A stretch of 64,000 nt of DNA from Planctomycetota bacterium (lineage in GTDB: Bacteria; Planctomycetota; UBA1135; JACQFD01): assembly GCA_016200225.1 (NCBI GenBank), contig JACQFD010000026.1, positions 1-64,000 of the forward strand, written 5' to 3'. Below, in pieces: positions 35,169 through 44,562 of this stretch (position 1 is the first letter of the stretch; each line of letters opens with the position of its first letter). The notes under the pieces are model-generated. The model was not told the DNA's origin. It saw only the letters and a program-made list of their open reading frames with translations, and made no database searches. The position numbers were made by a program, and so were the translations under genes.

Positions 35169-37447
35169 GTTTTTCGACGGTCCTTTTTTAGTGAGTCGCT
35201 CGAATTGGTTTGTTTGGTGGAATTGATAGGATTGAATTCGTTAGTCTTTCCGGCGTCGCGGCGTTTATTAACTTTCGTCGGTTCGGAAGCGGGGTCGACG
35301 GGGCGCGGCTCGGAGTAGATATTTTTACCATTTTTCCCGGCGACCGCGGCAAACTTTGCATACGGAACGACGGGCGGCGGGCCGGGAGTTTGCAAATCGA
35401 GCGCGCGCGGCGCCTGCTCGATGAGTCCAAGCGCGCGCAGCGTCCGCGCGAGAGCGCGCATCGCGGGGAGCGCGCACTGCGTGCCGCCGAATCGCGCGCT
35501 CGAATTGAATACTACAAAAACAACGACGATTCGCGGTTGCGGCATCGGACCGAACACGGCGAACGTGCCGTTCATTTTCGACGGATCTTTGTGAATAACG
35601 GCCGTTCCGGTTTTTCCGGCGAAATCCTCCACTTCGGGATAACCGCCTTTTATAAGCGTTTGCGCCGCCGCGTGTCCGGTGCCGTGTTCGTTGGTGATCA
35701 CATTCGTTAACATTTCGCGGACGATCTCGCACGTCGAGTCGGAGAGCACGCGGCGCGGCGCGGGCGCGACCGGAGTTTCGACATGCCCGTCGGGATAACG
35801 AATCGACCGGACGAGGCGCGGCTCGACGCGCATGCCGCCGTTCGCGAGTATCGAATAACCGGCGGCGAGGCGAAGAGCGGTTGTATAAAATTGATAACCG
35901 AAACTGACCGACGACAGCGTGTTCGCGACGTCCCATTCGGAGGCGCGCGCATGACGCGGCAACTGTATTCTTCCTTCGACCGGGAGTTCGACGCCGGTTT
36001 TGTTATGAAATCCGAATCGTTCGAACGCGTCGGCGATGACTTCGGATCCGGCCTTTTGTCCTATCTTGACCGCGCCGATATTGCTCGACCGCGTCAGAAT
36101 TTCCGCGACGTCGAGCGCGCCATTGTAAGCGTGCGAATCGCGAATCGGTTTCGCGCGCTTCGGAATCTGCCAGCCGCCCGGAAAATTAACATCGAACTTT
36201 TCGTCCGGCGAAATGCTCCCCGCTTCGAGCGCCGCGGCGACCGTGAACGGTTTAATCGACGATCCGGGTTCATACGAAAAACCGGTCGCGAAACTGTTCA
36301 AAGGATGATTCTTAATATTCGCGGCGGCGTTCGGATCGAAACCGGGCACGGCGGCCATCGCGAGCACCTGTCCGGTAAACGCGTCGAGAACGACTCCCGC
36401 GACGGCGTCGCATGGGAATTGTGCAAAGGCCGCGAGCGCCTCTTCCTGCAGGATCGAACTGATTTTCGTATCGATCGTCAGTTGGATATCGGCGCCCGGA
36501 ACGACCGGAATATCGCGATCGAGATCCAAGAATCCGCCGTCGACGGTCGGCGCGCGCTGAATCACCGTCGAGCCGGCGACGCCGCGCAATTTTTCTTCAT
36601 AATACTGTTCGACGCCGCCCTGTCCGATCCGGTCGGGTTCGTCGGCGGCCGAATGTTTCTTTTCCGCGGGCTTCGACGCGGCCGCGTCCGCGGCTTTTTG
36701 TTGGCTTTTCGCCGACTGTTCGCGCGCGCCGTAAAAACCGACGATCGAAGCGACCGCGGCGCCGGCGGGGTACGTTCTTTCGTAGTCTTCTTCCAGCGCG
36801 AAGGCCGCGGATACGTTATGTTTGCGAAGGGCCGCGCGCACGCGATCCTCCTCTTCGGGAGAGATCTTGCGCGCGATCGGCACGTACGTCGAAGGCTCAT
36901 AATCGCCCTTCGCGGATTTGTGTAATCGTCCGAGGCGCGTCGCGATGTCGGTCGCGCGGGCATCGTCGCCGGCCGACTTTCCTAATACTACCGGCGCGCC
37001 GATCGTCGAATCGAGGGCCCGCGCGAGATCCATGATGAGTTCGCCGCGCATTTTAATAATTTCCGCGCGGCGTTCCTCGACGACGTCCGGCGGCGGCGTT
37101 TGCATTTTGCTCGGAATCTTCTGCGCCACGCGGCGCTCCTCGATTTTTCGGAGTTCCTTGCCGTCGGCGACCAAATTCACAGTTCCGCGCACGCCCGCGA
37201 GCACGACGCTTTGCGAATCGAGAATGCGGCCGCGCGGCGGCGCGAGTTTCAGATGCTTTTCAAGAATCGCGTCGACGTCGCGGCTGAGTTCTTTTTCTTT
37301 AATAAACTGAACCCAGATGAGTTTTCCCGCGAGGACGGCGAGCAACAGGCCAAGGACGGCGAACGGAATATATGCATTCGCGAAAATCCGCTTCGGAGCC
37401 GCCGCCGCGTTCGTTGTCGTCGGAATCCTGGATGTTTCTGGTATCAC
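35165..37447 (-). CDS. ftsI: FtsI-type class B penicillin-binding protein
   Basis: 760 residues. One N-terminal membrane helix (about 27-47) follows a 25-residue cytoplasmic tail. Transpeptidase motifs are all present: SSIK (Ser396 to Lys399), SSN (454-456) and KTG (612-614). It cross-links the glycan made by FtsW. It is long for FtsI (580-650 usual): there is an Ala/Lys-rich insert at about 243-275 in the pedestal domain, and a disordered Lys/Ser/Asn-rich tail after 685. Overlaps murE and the ftsL-like gene by four bases each. There is no PASTA domain, in contrast to Gram-positive PBP2x. Confidence 0.92.
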   Translation of the reverse strand: MIPETSRIPTTTNAAAAPKRIFANAYIPFAVLGLLLAVLAGKLIWVQFIKEKELSRDVDAILEKHLKLAPPRGRILDSQSVVLAGVRGTVNLVADGKELRKIEERRVAQKIPSKMQTPPPDVVEERRAEIIKMRGELIMDLARALDSTIGAPVVLGKSAGDDARATDIATRLGRLHKSAKGDYEPSTYVPIARKISPEEEDRVRAALRKHNVSAAFALEEDYERTYPAGAAVASIVGFYGAREQSAKSQQKAADAAASKPAEKKHSAADEPDRIGQGGVEQYYEEKLRGVAGSTVIQRAPTVDGGFLDLDRDIPVVPGADIQLTIDTKISSILQEEALAAFAQFPCDAVAGVVLDAFTGQVLAMAAVPGFDPNAAANIKNHPLNSFATGFSYEPGSSIKPFTVAAALEAGSISPDEKFDVNFPGGWQIPKRAKPIRDSHAYNGALDVAEILTRSSNIGAVKIGQKAGSEVIADAFERFGFHNKTGVELPVEGRIQLPRHARASEWDVANTLSSVSFGYQFYTTALRLAAGYSILANGGMRVEPRLVRSIRYPDGHVETPVAPAPRRVLSDSTCEIVREMLTNVITNEHGTGHAAAQTLIKGGYPEVEDFAGKTGTAVIHKDPSKMNGTFAVFGPMPQPRIVVVFVVFNSSARFGGTQCALPAMRALARTLRALGLIEQAPRALDLQTPGPPPVVPYAKFAAVAGKNGKNIYSEPRPVDPASEPTKVNKRRDAGKTNEFNPINSTKQTNSSDSLKKDRRKT

Positions 37448-37845
37448 GGCGACACCCGCGGCCGCGGATTGCGCGCCGTCGACTTGCCATTTGTCGTATT
37501 CGAATGCGCCGCGTCGTTTTTAGTAACTTTCGAACGTCCGTCCGCCGTTTCTTTTGTCGTATTCCCTTTCGGTTTTTTCTGCGCGTCGGCCGCGGAATCT
37601 TTCTTTGCCTTCGGATCCGCGCTTTCGGATTTGGATAACGTGACAAATCGCGCCTCGATCGCATCCGGCTGGCGCAGACGATCGACGGTTTCGATTTCAC
37701 GGCCCGATTCGCGCTGGAGTCGCGCGATCTCGCGTTCCAATTGTTCGTTTTCCCCGGCGATGCGATGCGCGTCGGCGTGCCAACCGGCCGTGACGAGCGC
37801 CAGAACGAGGACGGCCATGCCCATGCCAAATGCAACCATTCTCAT
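37444..37845 (-). CDS. ftsL: FtsL-like small divisome protein
   Basis: 133 residues. One membrane helix (1-21), then a Leu/Glu/Arg heptad coiled coil (about 29-55, IAGENEQLEREIARLQRES), the layout of FtsL/DivIC. The last 70 residues are a disordered Lys/Asn/Thr-rich tail that is not typical. Sequence similarity in this family is weak, so the call rests on size, topology and its place between rsmH and ftsI, with four-base overlaps on both sides. Confidence 0.75.
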   Translation of the reverse strand: MRMVAFGMGMAVLVLALVTAGWHADAHRIAGENEQLEREIARLQRESGREIETVDRLRQPDAIEARFVTLSKSESADPKAKKDSAADAQKKPKGNTTKETADGRSKVTKNDAAHSNTTNGKSTARNPRPRVSP

Positions 37846-38948
37846 GACTTCAATTCCTCTCCGCGATCGTCGCGGGAAATCGCGAGATGCGCATACTTAT
37901 TTTTCGAAACGGGCCGGGCGACCGCGGGCCGCTCGATCGCGCGCAACCGCGCGCTGCGGGAGCGCGGGTTTTCGGCAATTTCGGAGTCGCCGGGGACGAG
38001 CGGTTTTTTTGTTAGAATCGCGAAACCGCGGGTTTCGGCGTCGCGGAATTTGAGTTTAACAATCCGATCTTCCAGCGAATGATAGGAAAGGACGGCGAGG
38101 CGTCCTCCGGGCGCGAGCAGCTCGAGCGCGGCGTCGAGGCCGACGTTGAGTTCGTCGAGTTCGCCATTGACATAAATACGCAACGCTTGAAACGTCCGCG
38201 TCGCCGGATGAATGCGCCCGGCGTCGGCGCGAGAGTACGGAACGGCCTTTTTTACAATTTCGGCGAGTTCGAGCGTTCGCGCGATGCGCGCGCGCTGGCG
38301 GGCCTCGACAATGGCGCGGGCGACGCGGCGCGACGCGTGCTCCTCGCCGTATTGATAAATAACATTGGCGAGCGCTTCTTCGTCCATCGTGTTCACGACG
38401 TCGGCCGCCGATGGAACGCGCTCGTCGCGCGACATGCGCAAATCGAGCGCGGCGTCGCGTTGAAACGAGAAACCGCGTTCGGTGTCGTCCAACTGTAAAG
38501 ACGAGACGCCCAAATCGAAGAATATGGCGTCGAGAGCATCGGCTCCGAAGAACGCCGCGTGCGCCGCGACCTGCTCTGCGATTTCGGAAAAGCGCGCTTT
38601 GCACAATTGCACACGCGGTTCGTTTATAAATTTTGTCGTCGCGAGCGAGAGCGCCCGTTCGTCGCGGTCGAGGCCGAGAAGACGGCCGTCCTGTCCGAGA
38701 ATATTTAAGAACGCGGACGCGTGGCCGCCGAGTCCAAAGGTTGCGTCGACGACGCGCGCGTTTGGTTTTAACAAAAGAGCGGCCTGCGACTCGGCAACCA
38801 TCACCGGAATATGCCAATCGCGGGCGCCGGTCCCGTCGGAGGCGTGGGTCGGGCGTTCCATGGATGCACCGAAGGGAGCGGCGACCGCCGCGGCGGTCGC
38901 GGAATCGCTGGATTGATAAAAATCACAAATAGACGCCGCGCGGATCAT
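37842..38948 (-). CDS. rsmH: 16S rRNA (cytosine-1402-N4)-methyltransferase
   Basis: 368 residues. SAM-binding VVDATFGLGGHASAFL (about 64-79), GLDRDERAL, and FFDLGVSSLQLDDTERGFSF with the DxGVSSxQ and ERGFSF motifs; the C-terminal YHSLEDRIVK and the LTKKPLVP turn are intact. RsmH modifies C1402 in the ribosomal decoding site. The start at 38948 overlaps the mraZ stop by four bases; it gives a 50-residue N-terminal extension before HIPVMV, and an ATG at 38861 is an alternative. Confidence 0.93.
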   Translation of the reverse strand: MIRAASICDFYQSSDSATAAAVAAPFGASMERPTHASDGTGARDWHIPVMVAESQAALLLKPNARVVDATFGLGGHASAFLNILGQDGRLLGLDRDERALSLATTKFINEPRVQLCKARFSEIAEQVAAHAAFFGADALDAIFFDLGVSSLQLDDTERGFSFQRDAALDLRMSRDERVPSAADVVNTMDEEALANVIYQYGEEHASRRVARAIVEARQRARIARTLELAEIVKKAVPYSRADAGRIHPATRTFQALRIYVNGELDELNVGLDAALELLAPGGRLAVLSYHSLEDRIVKLKFRDAETRGFAILTKKPLVPGDSEIAENPRSRSARLRAIERPAVARPVSKNKYAHLAISRDDRGEELKS

Positions 38949-39442
38949 TTGGATTCTTTCCTCTGGGACGCGCTGACGCCGTCTGTCGGCACCGCGTGCG
39001 CGTACGCGTCGCGGGCCGCCTGGCTGAATTGTTCATTGAGCGCCGAGAGGTTCGTCGCCCATTCCGCGGGACTCCAAATCTCCACGCGGTTGCCGGCGCC
39101 GACAAACGTTACTTCGGCGCCAAGTTTTGCATATTGAATCATGTGCGGGGGCAGCATGATTCGTCCCTGTTTGTCGGCGACGCATTTGTGCATCGTGCCG
39201 AAAAAGAAGCTTTGCAGATCGGCGACTTTCTTGGCCGCGAACGGCGACTGCAGGAATTGTTGAAAGACGTTTCCGAGATGGCGAGACGCGATCAGATACA
39301 ATCGCTGGTCGGTTCCATATGTAATCGCGAGTTCCTGACTTTTTCCTGCGTCCTCGAGCAGCGACGACAAAAGCGGCTTTGGAATGGCAACGCGCCCCTT
39401 GTCATCCAAGGTGTGAGTTGTAAATCCGCTATATTCAGCCAC
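38945..39442 (-). CDS. mraZ: MraZ transcriptional regulator
   Basis: 165 residues with two SpoVT-AbrB-like halves, each with a DxKGR-type signature: LDDKGRVAIPKPL (about 12-24) and VADKQGRIMLPPHM (about 88-101). MraZ forms rings that bind tandem GTGG repeats upstream of its own gene and represses or tunes the dcw operon. The last 15 residues are a polar tail. It is the first gene of the operon; a GTGG repeat array lies about 160-200 bases upstream. Confidence 0.94.
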   Translation of the reverse strand: MAEYSGFTTHTLDDKGRVAIPKPLLSSLLEDAGKSQELAITYGTDQRLYLIASRHLGNVFQQFLQSPFAAKKVADLQSFFFGTMHKCVADKQGRIMLPPHMIQYAKLGAEVTFVGAGNRVEIWSPAEWATNLSALNEQFSQAARDAYAHAVPTDGVSASQRKESK

Positions 39443-39465
39443 AGCCGCCGACCTCGATCCGAGTT

Positions 39466-39480
39466 GGGAGCGCTACTCCC
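39466..39480. promoter_or_regulatory. Short hairpin in the mraZ leader
   Basis: GGGAG and CTCCC arms around a five-base centre, 24-38 bases before the mraZ start. It lies in the expected leader of the dcw transcript. Too short to be a convincing terminator; recorded because it is close to the start. Confidence 0.3.
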
Positions 39481-39603
39481 AAAAAGATTAACGAATGCTG
39501 GAACTTGTTATCCCGTCGATGGTTGACGTAGCAGTTCGGGGCCTGACCAACGCTCCGTCGAGCGCCGGATGGTTCGGTTCACCGTGATTCATCGCGAGGT
39601 CCC

Positions 39604-39630
39604 CGCGAATCACCACGTTTCACCACTTTC
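39604..39630 (-). promoter_or_regulatory. Predicted MraZ operator (GTGG direct repeats)
   Basis: On the minus strand, AAAGTGGTG is followed by AAACGTGGTG and then TTCGCGGGG, giving three GTGG/GCGG cores exactly 10 bases apart. This is the spacing and core of known MraZ boxes, and it is 160-190 bases upstream of mraZ on the coding strand. The promoter is probably close to it; a TTAAAA hexamer just upstream on the minus strand is a weak -10 candidate. Confidence 0.65.
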
Positions 39631-40070
39631 GGGGAGGCGCGTTTTAACGTGCCTTCACAAAAAAGCAACACACAAAAAAGATTTTTTTTTGTTAGCAAAT
39701 TCCGGCGGAGGTTTGGAGCCGCCGGGAACCCCGCCGAACGCCGTCCCGATCGAGCAGCCTCCACTGCTGAATTCGACGGACCGCGCGCCGGAAATTGTTA
39801 CGAATCCGGCGGATCATGAGTGTTTCATTTTAGGTAATAATCCAAACGGGACGGATTCAAATGTTATGATTGACGGCCGTTCGCGTTGCGGCCCGCGGCA
39901 ACCGCGTATTGTATTCCGCGGTCCGCGCGTTCACCGACCCGCTTCGAACGCGGGATGTGTTTCGAGTTTTATGGAAATTTTACTTATGCGCGCAACGTCT
40001 GTCGCGTAAACCCAAATTGGATGTATGCATCCGGCGGCGATCTGCCGCTTCTTCGTTAACACCTACTGAA
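39631..40070. other. Intergenic region left of the small secreted protein
   Basis: Holds A/T homopolymer runs at 39656-39692 and an 8-bp GC hairpin at about 39698-39725 without a following T run on either strand. A long plus-strand open frame (39569-40009) crosses the region and the MraZ operator but has no recognisable domain and looks spurious. Otherwise nothing is identified. Confidence 0.35.
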
Positions 40071-40313
40071 ATGGCCAGAAATCCCATGCGAAACCTAACC
40101 CTCTTTGTCCTCGGCACTACGCTATCGCTCGTGTGCGCTGGATCCATCGCGTCGGCCGCTCCGCTCGGCGGCGGCGGCGCGCCCCCGCGCCCGAATGTTA
40201 TTAAACACCATCATCCAAAGAAGCATCATCCGCCTGTGGGTCCGGTGCGACCCCACACGGGCGGCGGCGGCGCAGGCGTCGGCGCCACGAAAGGCGGAAA
40301 GCTCGCGGGATAA
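40071..40313 (+). CDS. Small secreted His/Pro/Gly-rich protein
   Basis: 80 residues from ATG 40071 (an alternative ATG is five codons later). Residues 1-28 are a signal peptide ending in ASAAP. The mature part is short and low complexity: a Gly run, then KHHHPKKHHPP, then Gly-rich sequence. The His cluster could bind metal. The frame is open much further upstream, but only this start gives an export signal. A strong terminator follows at 40331. No family recognised. Confidence 0.55.
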   Translation: MARNPMRNLTLFVLGTTLSLVCAGSIASAAPLGGGGAPPRPNVIKHHHPKKHHPPVGPVRPHTGGGGAGVGATKGGKLAG

Positions 40314-40330
40314 TCCGCTTTCTCGATTCG

Positions 40331-40372
40331 CGCGGGCGGCATCGGTACAAACCGGCGCCGCCCGCGTTGTTT
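40331..40372 (+). terminator. Rho-independent terminator
   Basis: A 10-bp perfect stem (CGCGGGCGGC with GCCGCCCGCG) with a 16-base loop, followed by TTGTTTT, 18 bases after the stop of the small secreted protein. Confidence 0.8.
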
Positions 40373-40791
40373 TATATTATATTAAGAATTTCGAACGAGC
40401 GTCCCGTTCCAAGAAGAGCGTATAACAATATTCGAATCGCCAATCATAATAATTGAGATTCGCGCGCCGATCTCGTCCAGACGCTGCGCATTCGTTTCAT
40501 ATTACTTTGCACGATCGGCGATCCAATTATTCAATTGTTCGCTTCCGACGCGCGTATTTTCCCCGAACGGCAATGTAAGCGTTGGGAGGCAATATAAATA
40601 TTGCGGCGTAAAGGCGGTTTGAGCTCGCTGGAGAATTTCACGGCACGGGCCCGCCGACGCCAAATGGGAAAAACGCTTTCACCGCCTTCCCGCGGCCGGC
40701 CAGCCAAGGATTTTTTGTGAGAGAATCCGGGTTGCGGCCCCAAACATTGGGAGCCGAACCCTGTTCGTGTTTCGGCGGAGGCCACGCCCCT
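40373..40791. other. Gene-free leader region of the FG-GAP protein
   Basis: About 420 bases. AT-rich at the left, with a 7-bp palindrome GCAATAT/ATATTGC at 40590-40605. The right end carries GGCGGAGG about ten bases before the ATG at 40792, a good ribosome-binding site. No riboswitch pattern was recognised. Confidence 0.4.
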
Positions 40792-43700
40792 ATGCTTCGA
40801 CGCACCATTCTTATCATTTTCACGACGGCGGTTCTCGCATCGAGCGCTTCGGCGCAATTCGAGTTTCCACAAGACTACGAATTCGGTTCGTCCGTCCGGG
40901 CCATGGCCAGGGGCGACTTTAATAATGATGGAAAAGTCGACATCGTCCTGACGAGGGCGGGATCGACGGCGATTTCGGTTCTCCAAAGCGACGGATCGGG
41001 CCGATTCTCAATAGTGCTGTCGTATTTTCTCGGCTATACGACTGGCGATGTCGCCGTCGCCGACATGAATTCCGATGGGAAAGCGGATGTCATCGTCGCG
41101 CTGCCGAATACTATTAATGTCGACGTATTGTTAGGAAACGGCGACGCTACATTTCAATTGGCGATCTTTGCCGCCGTCGGCGTGGATCCGTTTGCGCTCG
41201 CGGTCGCCGACTTCGGACACGACGGAAAACCCGATCTCGCGGCGGCCGATTATAATGGAAACGTCGTCGCGGTCGCGAAGGGAAACGGCGCCGGATCGTT
41301 TGTATCGCTCGCGACGTTTCCGATCGGCGGCAATCCCGACGCGCTGGCGACCGGCGATTTCGATCATGACGGTAATATTGATATCATGGTCGCCTCAAAA
41401 AACGGCCCCGTCGCGGTATTGGTAGGATCCCCGAACGGCGCATTCTACGGTCCCGGTTATTTTCCCGTGCTCGGGCCGGCACCCGTTTCATTAGTAACGG
41501 GCGGTTTTCTTAAGAACGGCAACCTCGATGCCGCCGTTTGCGACGGGCCGACGGAAATGGATATTCTGATCGGCAACGGCACAGGGGGTTTTGCCTCGCC
41601 GTATGGTTATACTACTGATTTTGGACCCGCGAGCGCGGCCGTCGCGGATATCAACAGCGACGGTTTCGACGACCTGGCGGTTTGTAATCAAATCGGAAAC
41701 TCGATTTCGCCTTTTTACGGCAACGGACTCGGCACGTTCGATTCCATCGTTACAATTCCGCTCGGAGGCGCGCCGGGTCCTGTGTCGATCGTCCTCGACG
41801 ATTTTCGAATCGACGGCAAACCCGACGCCGCGACCGCGAATCAGAGCGGGTCGGTGTCGATCTTATTAAATGATTGCACGGACATCGGGGGCGGGAGTTT
41901 CGGGGCGATTCAAGTCTATTCAACCAATGTACCCAATACGAATCCATTGATGGGAGTTTACGGATATGCGACGGGCGACATTAATAACGACGGTTCGCTC
42001 GATATTCTTATCATGGGTATGGACGGCGGATATACGTTACATACGAGGGTATTATTTGGCGCCCCCGATGGAAGTTACAATTCGGTGATCGAAGTATTTT
42101 ATGCATTCGCATCGGGCTTCGTCTCGGCGCCGACGCTGCTCGACGTGGATTCGGATGGCAAGCTCGATTTTCTTTACATCATCGACCTTGATCTGTATGT
42201 GAGCCGCGGCGACGCGACGGGATACTTTTCACAGGCGGCCACATATAATATTAATAATTTCGCCGCCGCGATCGCCGGCGTGGACGCCGACCGCGACGGA
42301 AACATCGATCTCGTCGTCGCTTCCACGACAGCCCCGCTGAAAGTCATGAGGAACACCGGCTCTGGAATTTACGGTCCCGCGGTCGTCATCGCGGGGTCGT
42401 CCGCCGCGGACGATATAAAGATTGGGGATTTGAATCACGACGGCATCGACGACGTCGTCGCCGTCTCCAGACAAACGGGAGACGTGACGCAATTGTTGGG
42501 CGACGGCGTCGGATCTTTTAATTATTTCGGATTTTACAGTTTTAATACGCCGAATCTTGCCGCGCCTCCCTTCGTCGCACTGGCGGATTTCAATCGCGAT
42601 GGCAACGCCGACTATGCCGTGAGTGGATACATTGGCCTGCACGCCTACTTTGGCGACGGATCAGGCAATGCGCTGTTTATCTATTCGACGACTCCGCCGG
42701 ACGTTCAATATGCAAATTCCGTCGACACCGCCGATATGAACGACGACGGGAAACCCGATCTTGTCATGTCGTTTACAAATATGTCGTATCAGCGGAACGC
42801 GATACTTTATTACAGTAGCGGCTATCTCGGCTTCGAGCCGTCCTCCAATACCACACCTGTCAGTTTTGGCGATCCCATCGCCGCGAGACGCGTGAACTCC
42901 GACGCGAAGCCGGATTTGATCGTCGTGGCGTCCAATGGAACGCTAACGATCCGTCTCGCGGACGCAACGCAGAATAATTTTGAATTATTTAAAATCGTCG
43001 AGACCTACCCGCAGACCGACAACACTTACAAACCGGTCTCGATCGCGACGGGCGATCTCGATCAAAACGGTTATCCCGATTTTGCCACCGCGAACATACA
43101 AAATAGCACAATCTCGATCGGTCTCGGCGTCGCGCCCGGGTGCATTCTGCCGCGCGATAACTATTCCGCGCCGAGCCAGCCGATCGCCATCGCTCTCGGC
43201 GACTTCAACATGGACGGCGTGCTCGACGTCGCGACGGCGTGCCGTGCCGCGAAGAAAATTGCAATTCGGAAAGGCGACCAAACCGGAGCGCTCGGCGCGG
43301 AAACTACATTTGCCTCGGGCGGAACGCCCATCGCGATCGCCGTCGGAAACTTAAATTCCAACGGCACGCCCGATCTTGCGGTTGTGAATATTAGTCCCAG
43401 CAAAATTAGTTTGTTCGAGAGCAACGGAACCGCGAATTTTACGTCGATTATAAATCTGACGACGTCGGCGCCGACGCCGATTTTCGTCGCGATCGGCGAA
43501 TTGAATGGCGATGGAAATATGGATATTTCGGCGGCGATCAGCTCGCCGGGCGCCGTCGATGTATTCTTAAGCAATGGCGGCGGCTCGTTCTCCGGCGTCG
43601 CTACATATAGTATCAACGCGGGATCCAACACGTCGTGCGTCGCCGCGGGCGATCTCGGCAGCAACGGCTCGCTCGATCTTGCAGTAACTAATTATGCACT

Positions 43701-44487
43701 AAACGATATTGCCTACACGTTGAATCAAGGGGCCGGCACGTTTGGCGCGTATACTTTTGCGGCCGCCGGGAACAATCCCTTTTCCGTCGTCGTGGGAAAT
43801 TTGGACGGCGACGGATTCGACGACGCCGCGGCCGCGAACAACGGAGGCGTCGATATTACTATATTTTTGGGTCTCGGTTCGCCGGCCGAGCAGCCGCCGC
43901 AGTCAATCGTCGCGGGGCCCGGTCCGCGCTCGTTGGTCATCGCCGACATCAACCTCGACGCCAAGCCCGACTTGATCGCCGCGTCGAGTTCGACTTTGGT
44001 AGTATTACAAAACACGGAAATCACTCCGGGCGGCATCAGAAGCTTCGAGTCCGCCTTTGGCATCAGTAATATCGGATTCGGCACGCAGGGCTGCTCCGGG
44101 CGCATCGCGATCGGGGCGAACAAGATGCCGAGAATTAATACAAGCGATTTCGCGATCACATTCACGCACGCGCCGCATTCCACGCTCGGACTCGGCTACT
44201 TCGGACAGGAGCCCGACGTGCCTGGCGGCGATCCCTTTTTCCTCGGCGTATCGATGAACATTAATTTATTATCGACGTGGTCCCCGCCGGGATTTTTCGA
44301 TATATATACGGATGCGGCCGGAATGGGCTTGGGACCGGTCGCGATTCCGAATGATAACTCGCTGATTGGCGTTTATGTTTATGTCCAAGGGCTCTTTGTC
44401 GAGGATCAACCGAGCGGCTGGGGCTGCACGCCGACGATTTTGCACGCGGTGACGTCCGAGGCGATCAAACTCGTGATCCAGCCATAA
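40792..44487 (+). CDS. Secreted FG-GAP/VCBS-repeat protein with the IPND C-terminal domain
   Basis: 1231 residues from ATG 40792, which has a signal peptide (MLRRTILIIFTTAVLASSASA) and a ribosome-binding site; an open frame to 40717 is upstream but lacks these. I count 21 copies of the calcium-binding-like D-x-N-x-D-G-x-x-D core (for example DFNNDGKVDIVL, DINSDGFDDLAV), spaced 45-60 residues apart, as in FG-GAP/VCBS beta-propellers, enough for about three seven-bladed propellers. The last 150 residues are a different domain ending with VAIPNDNSLIGVYVYVQG, shared with two neighbouring proteins. It is probably exported or surface-attached and may bind ligands or glycans. Two of the repeats have lost an acidic residue. 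Confidence 0.85.
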   Translation: MLRRTILIIFTTAVLASSASAQFEFPQDYEFGSSVRAMARGDFNNDGKVDIVLTRAGSTAISVLQSDGSGRFSIVLSYFLGYTTGDVAVADMNSDGKADVIVALPNTINVDVLLGNGDATFQLAIFAAVGVDPFALAVADFGHDGKPDLAAADYNGNVVAVAKGNGAGSFVSLATFPIGGNPDALATGDFDHDGNIDIMVASKNGPVAVLVGSPNGAFYGPGYFPVLGPAPVSLVTGGFLKNGNLDAAVCDGPTEMDILIGNGTGGFASPYGYTTDFGPASAAVADINSDGFDDLAVCNQIGNSISPFYGNGLGTFDSIVTIPLGGAPGPVSIVLDDFRIDGKPDAATANQSGSVSILLNDCTDIGGGSFGAIQVYSTNVPNTNPLMGVYGYATGDINNDGSLDILIMGMDGGYTLHTRVLFGAPDGSYNSVIEVFYAFASGFVSAPTLLDVDSDGKLDFLYIIDLDLYVSRGDATGYFSQAATYNINNFAAAIAGVDADRDGNIDLVVASTTAPLKVMRNTGSGIYGPAVVIAGSSAADDIKIGDLNHDGIDDVVAVSRQTGDVTQLLGDGVGSFNYFGFYSFNTPNLAAPPFVALADFNRDGNADYAVSGYIGLHAYFGDGSGNALFIYSTTPPDVQYANSVDTADMNDDGKPDLVMSFTNMSYQRNAILYYSSGYLGFEPSSNTTPVSFGDPIAARRVNSDAKPDLIVVASNGTLTIRLADATQNNFELFKIVETYPQTDNTYKPVSIATGDLDQNGYPDFATANIQNSTISIGLGVAPGCILPRDNYSAPSQPIAIALGDFNMDGVLDVATACRAAKKIAIRKGDQTGALGAETTFASGGTPIAIAVGNLNSNGTPDLAVVNISPSKISLFESNGTANFTSIINLTTSAPTPIFVAIGELNGDGNMDISAAISSPGAVDVFLSNGGGSFSGVATYSINAGSNTSCVAAGDLGSNGSLDLAVTNYALNDIAYTLNQGAGTFGAYTFAAAGNNPFSVVVGNLDGDGFDDAAAANNGGVDITIFLGLGSPAEQPPQSIVAGPGPRSLVIADINLDAKPDLIAASSSTLVVLQNTEITPGGIRSFESAFGISNIGFGTQGCSGRIAIGANKMPRINTSDFAITFTHAPHSTLGLGYFGQEPDVPGGDPFFLGVSMNINLLSTWSPPGFFDIYTDAAGMGLGPVAIPNDNSLIGVYVYVQGLFVEDQPSGWGCTPTILHAVTSEAIKLVIQP

Positions 44488-44502
44488 AATATTTGTAAAA
44501 TT

Positions 44503-44539
44503 CCCGCCCGCCCTATTTTTTGTATAAATCGGCGGGCGG
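44503..44539. terminator. Likely terminator between convergent genes
   Basis: A 9-bp stem (CCGCCCGCC with GGCGGGCGG) with an 18-base loop between the stop codons at 44487 and 44563. On the minus strand it is followed by AATTTTACAAATATTTT, so it best serves the minus-strand gene. Confidence 0.55.
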
Positions 44540-44562
44540 CGTGATTCGAAGTGTTCGGAAAT

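Noticed and set aside
39569..40009. 146-codon plus-strand frame between mraZ and the small secreted protein
   Set aside because: It crosses the predicted MraZ operator and A/T runs and has no recognisable sequence.
40531..40986. 151-codon minus-strand frame over the leader and start of the FG-GAP gene
   Set aside because: It overlaps the signal peptide of a well-supported gene on the other strand and has no domain.
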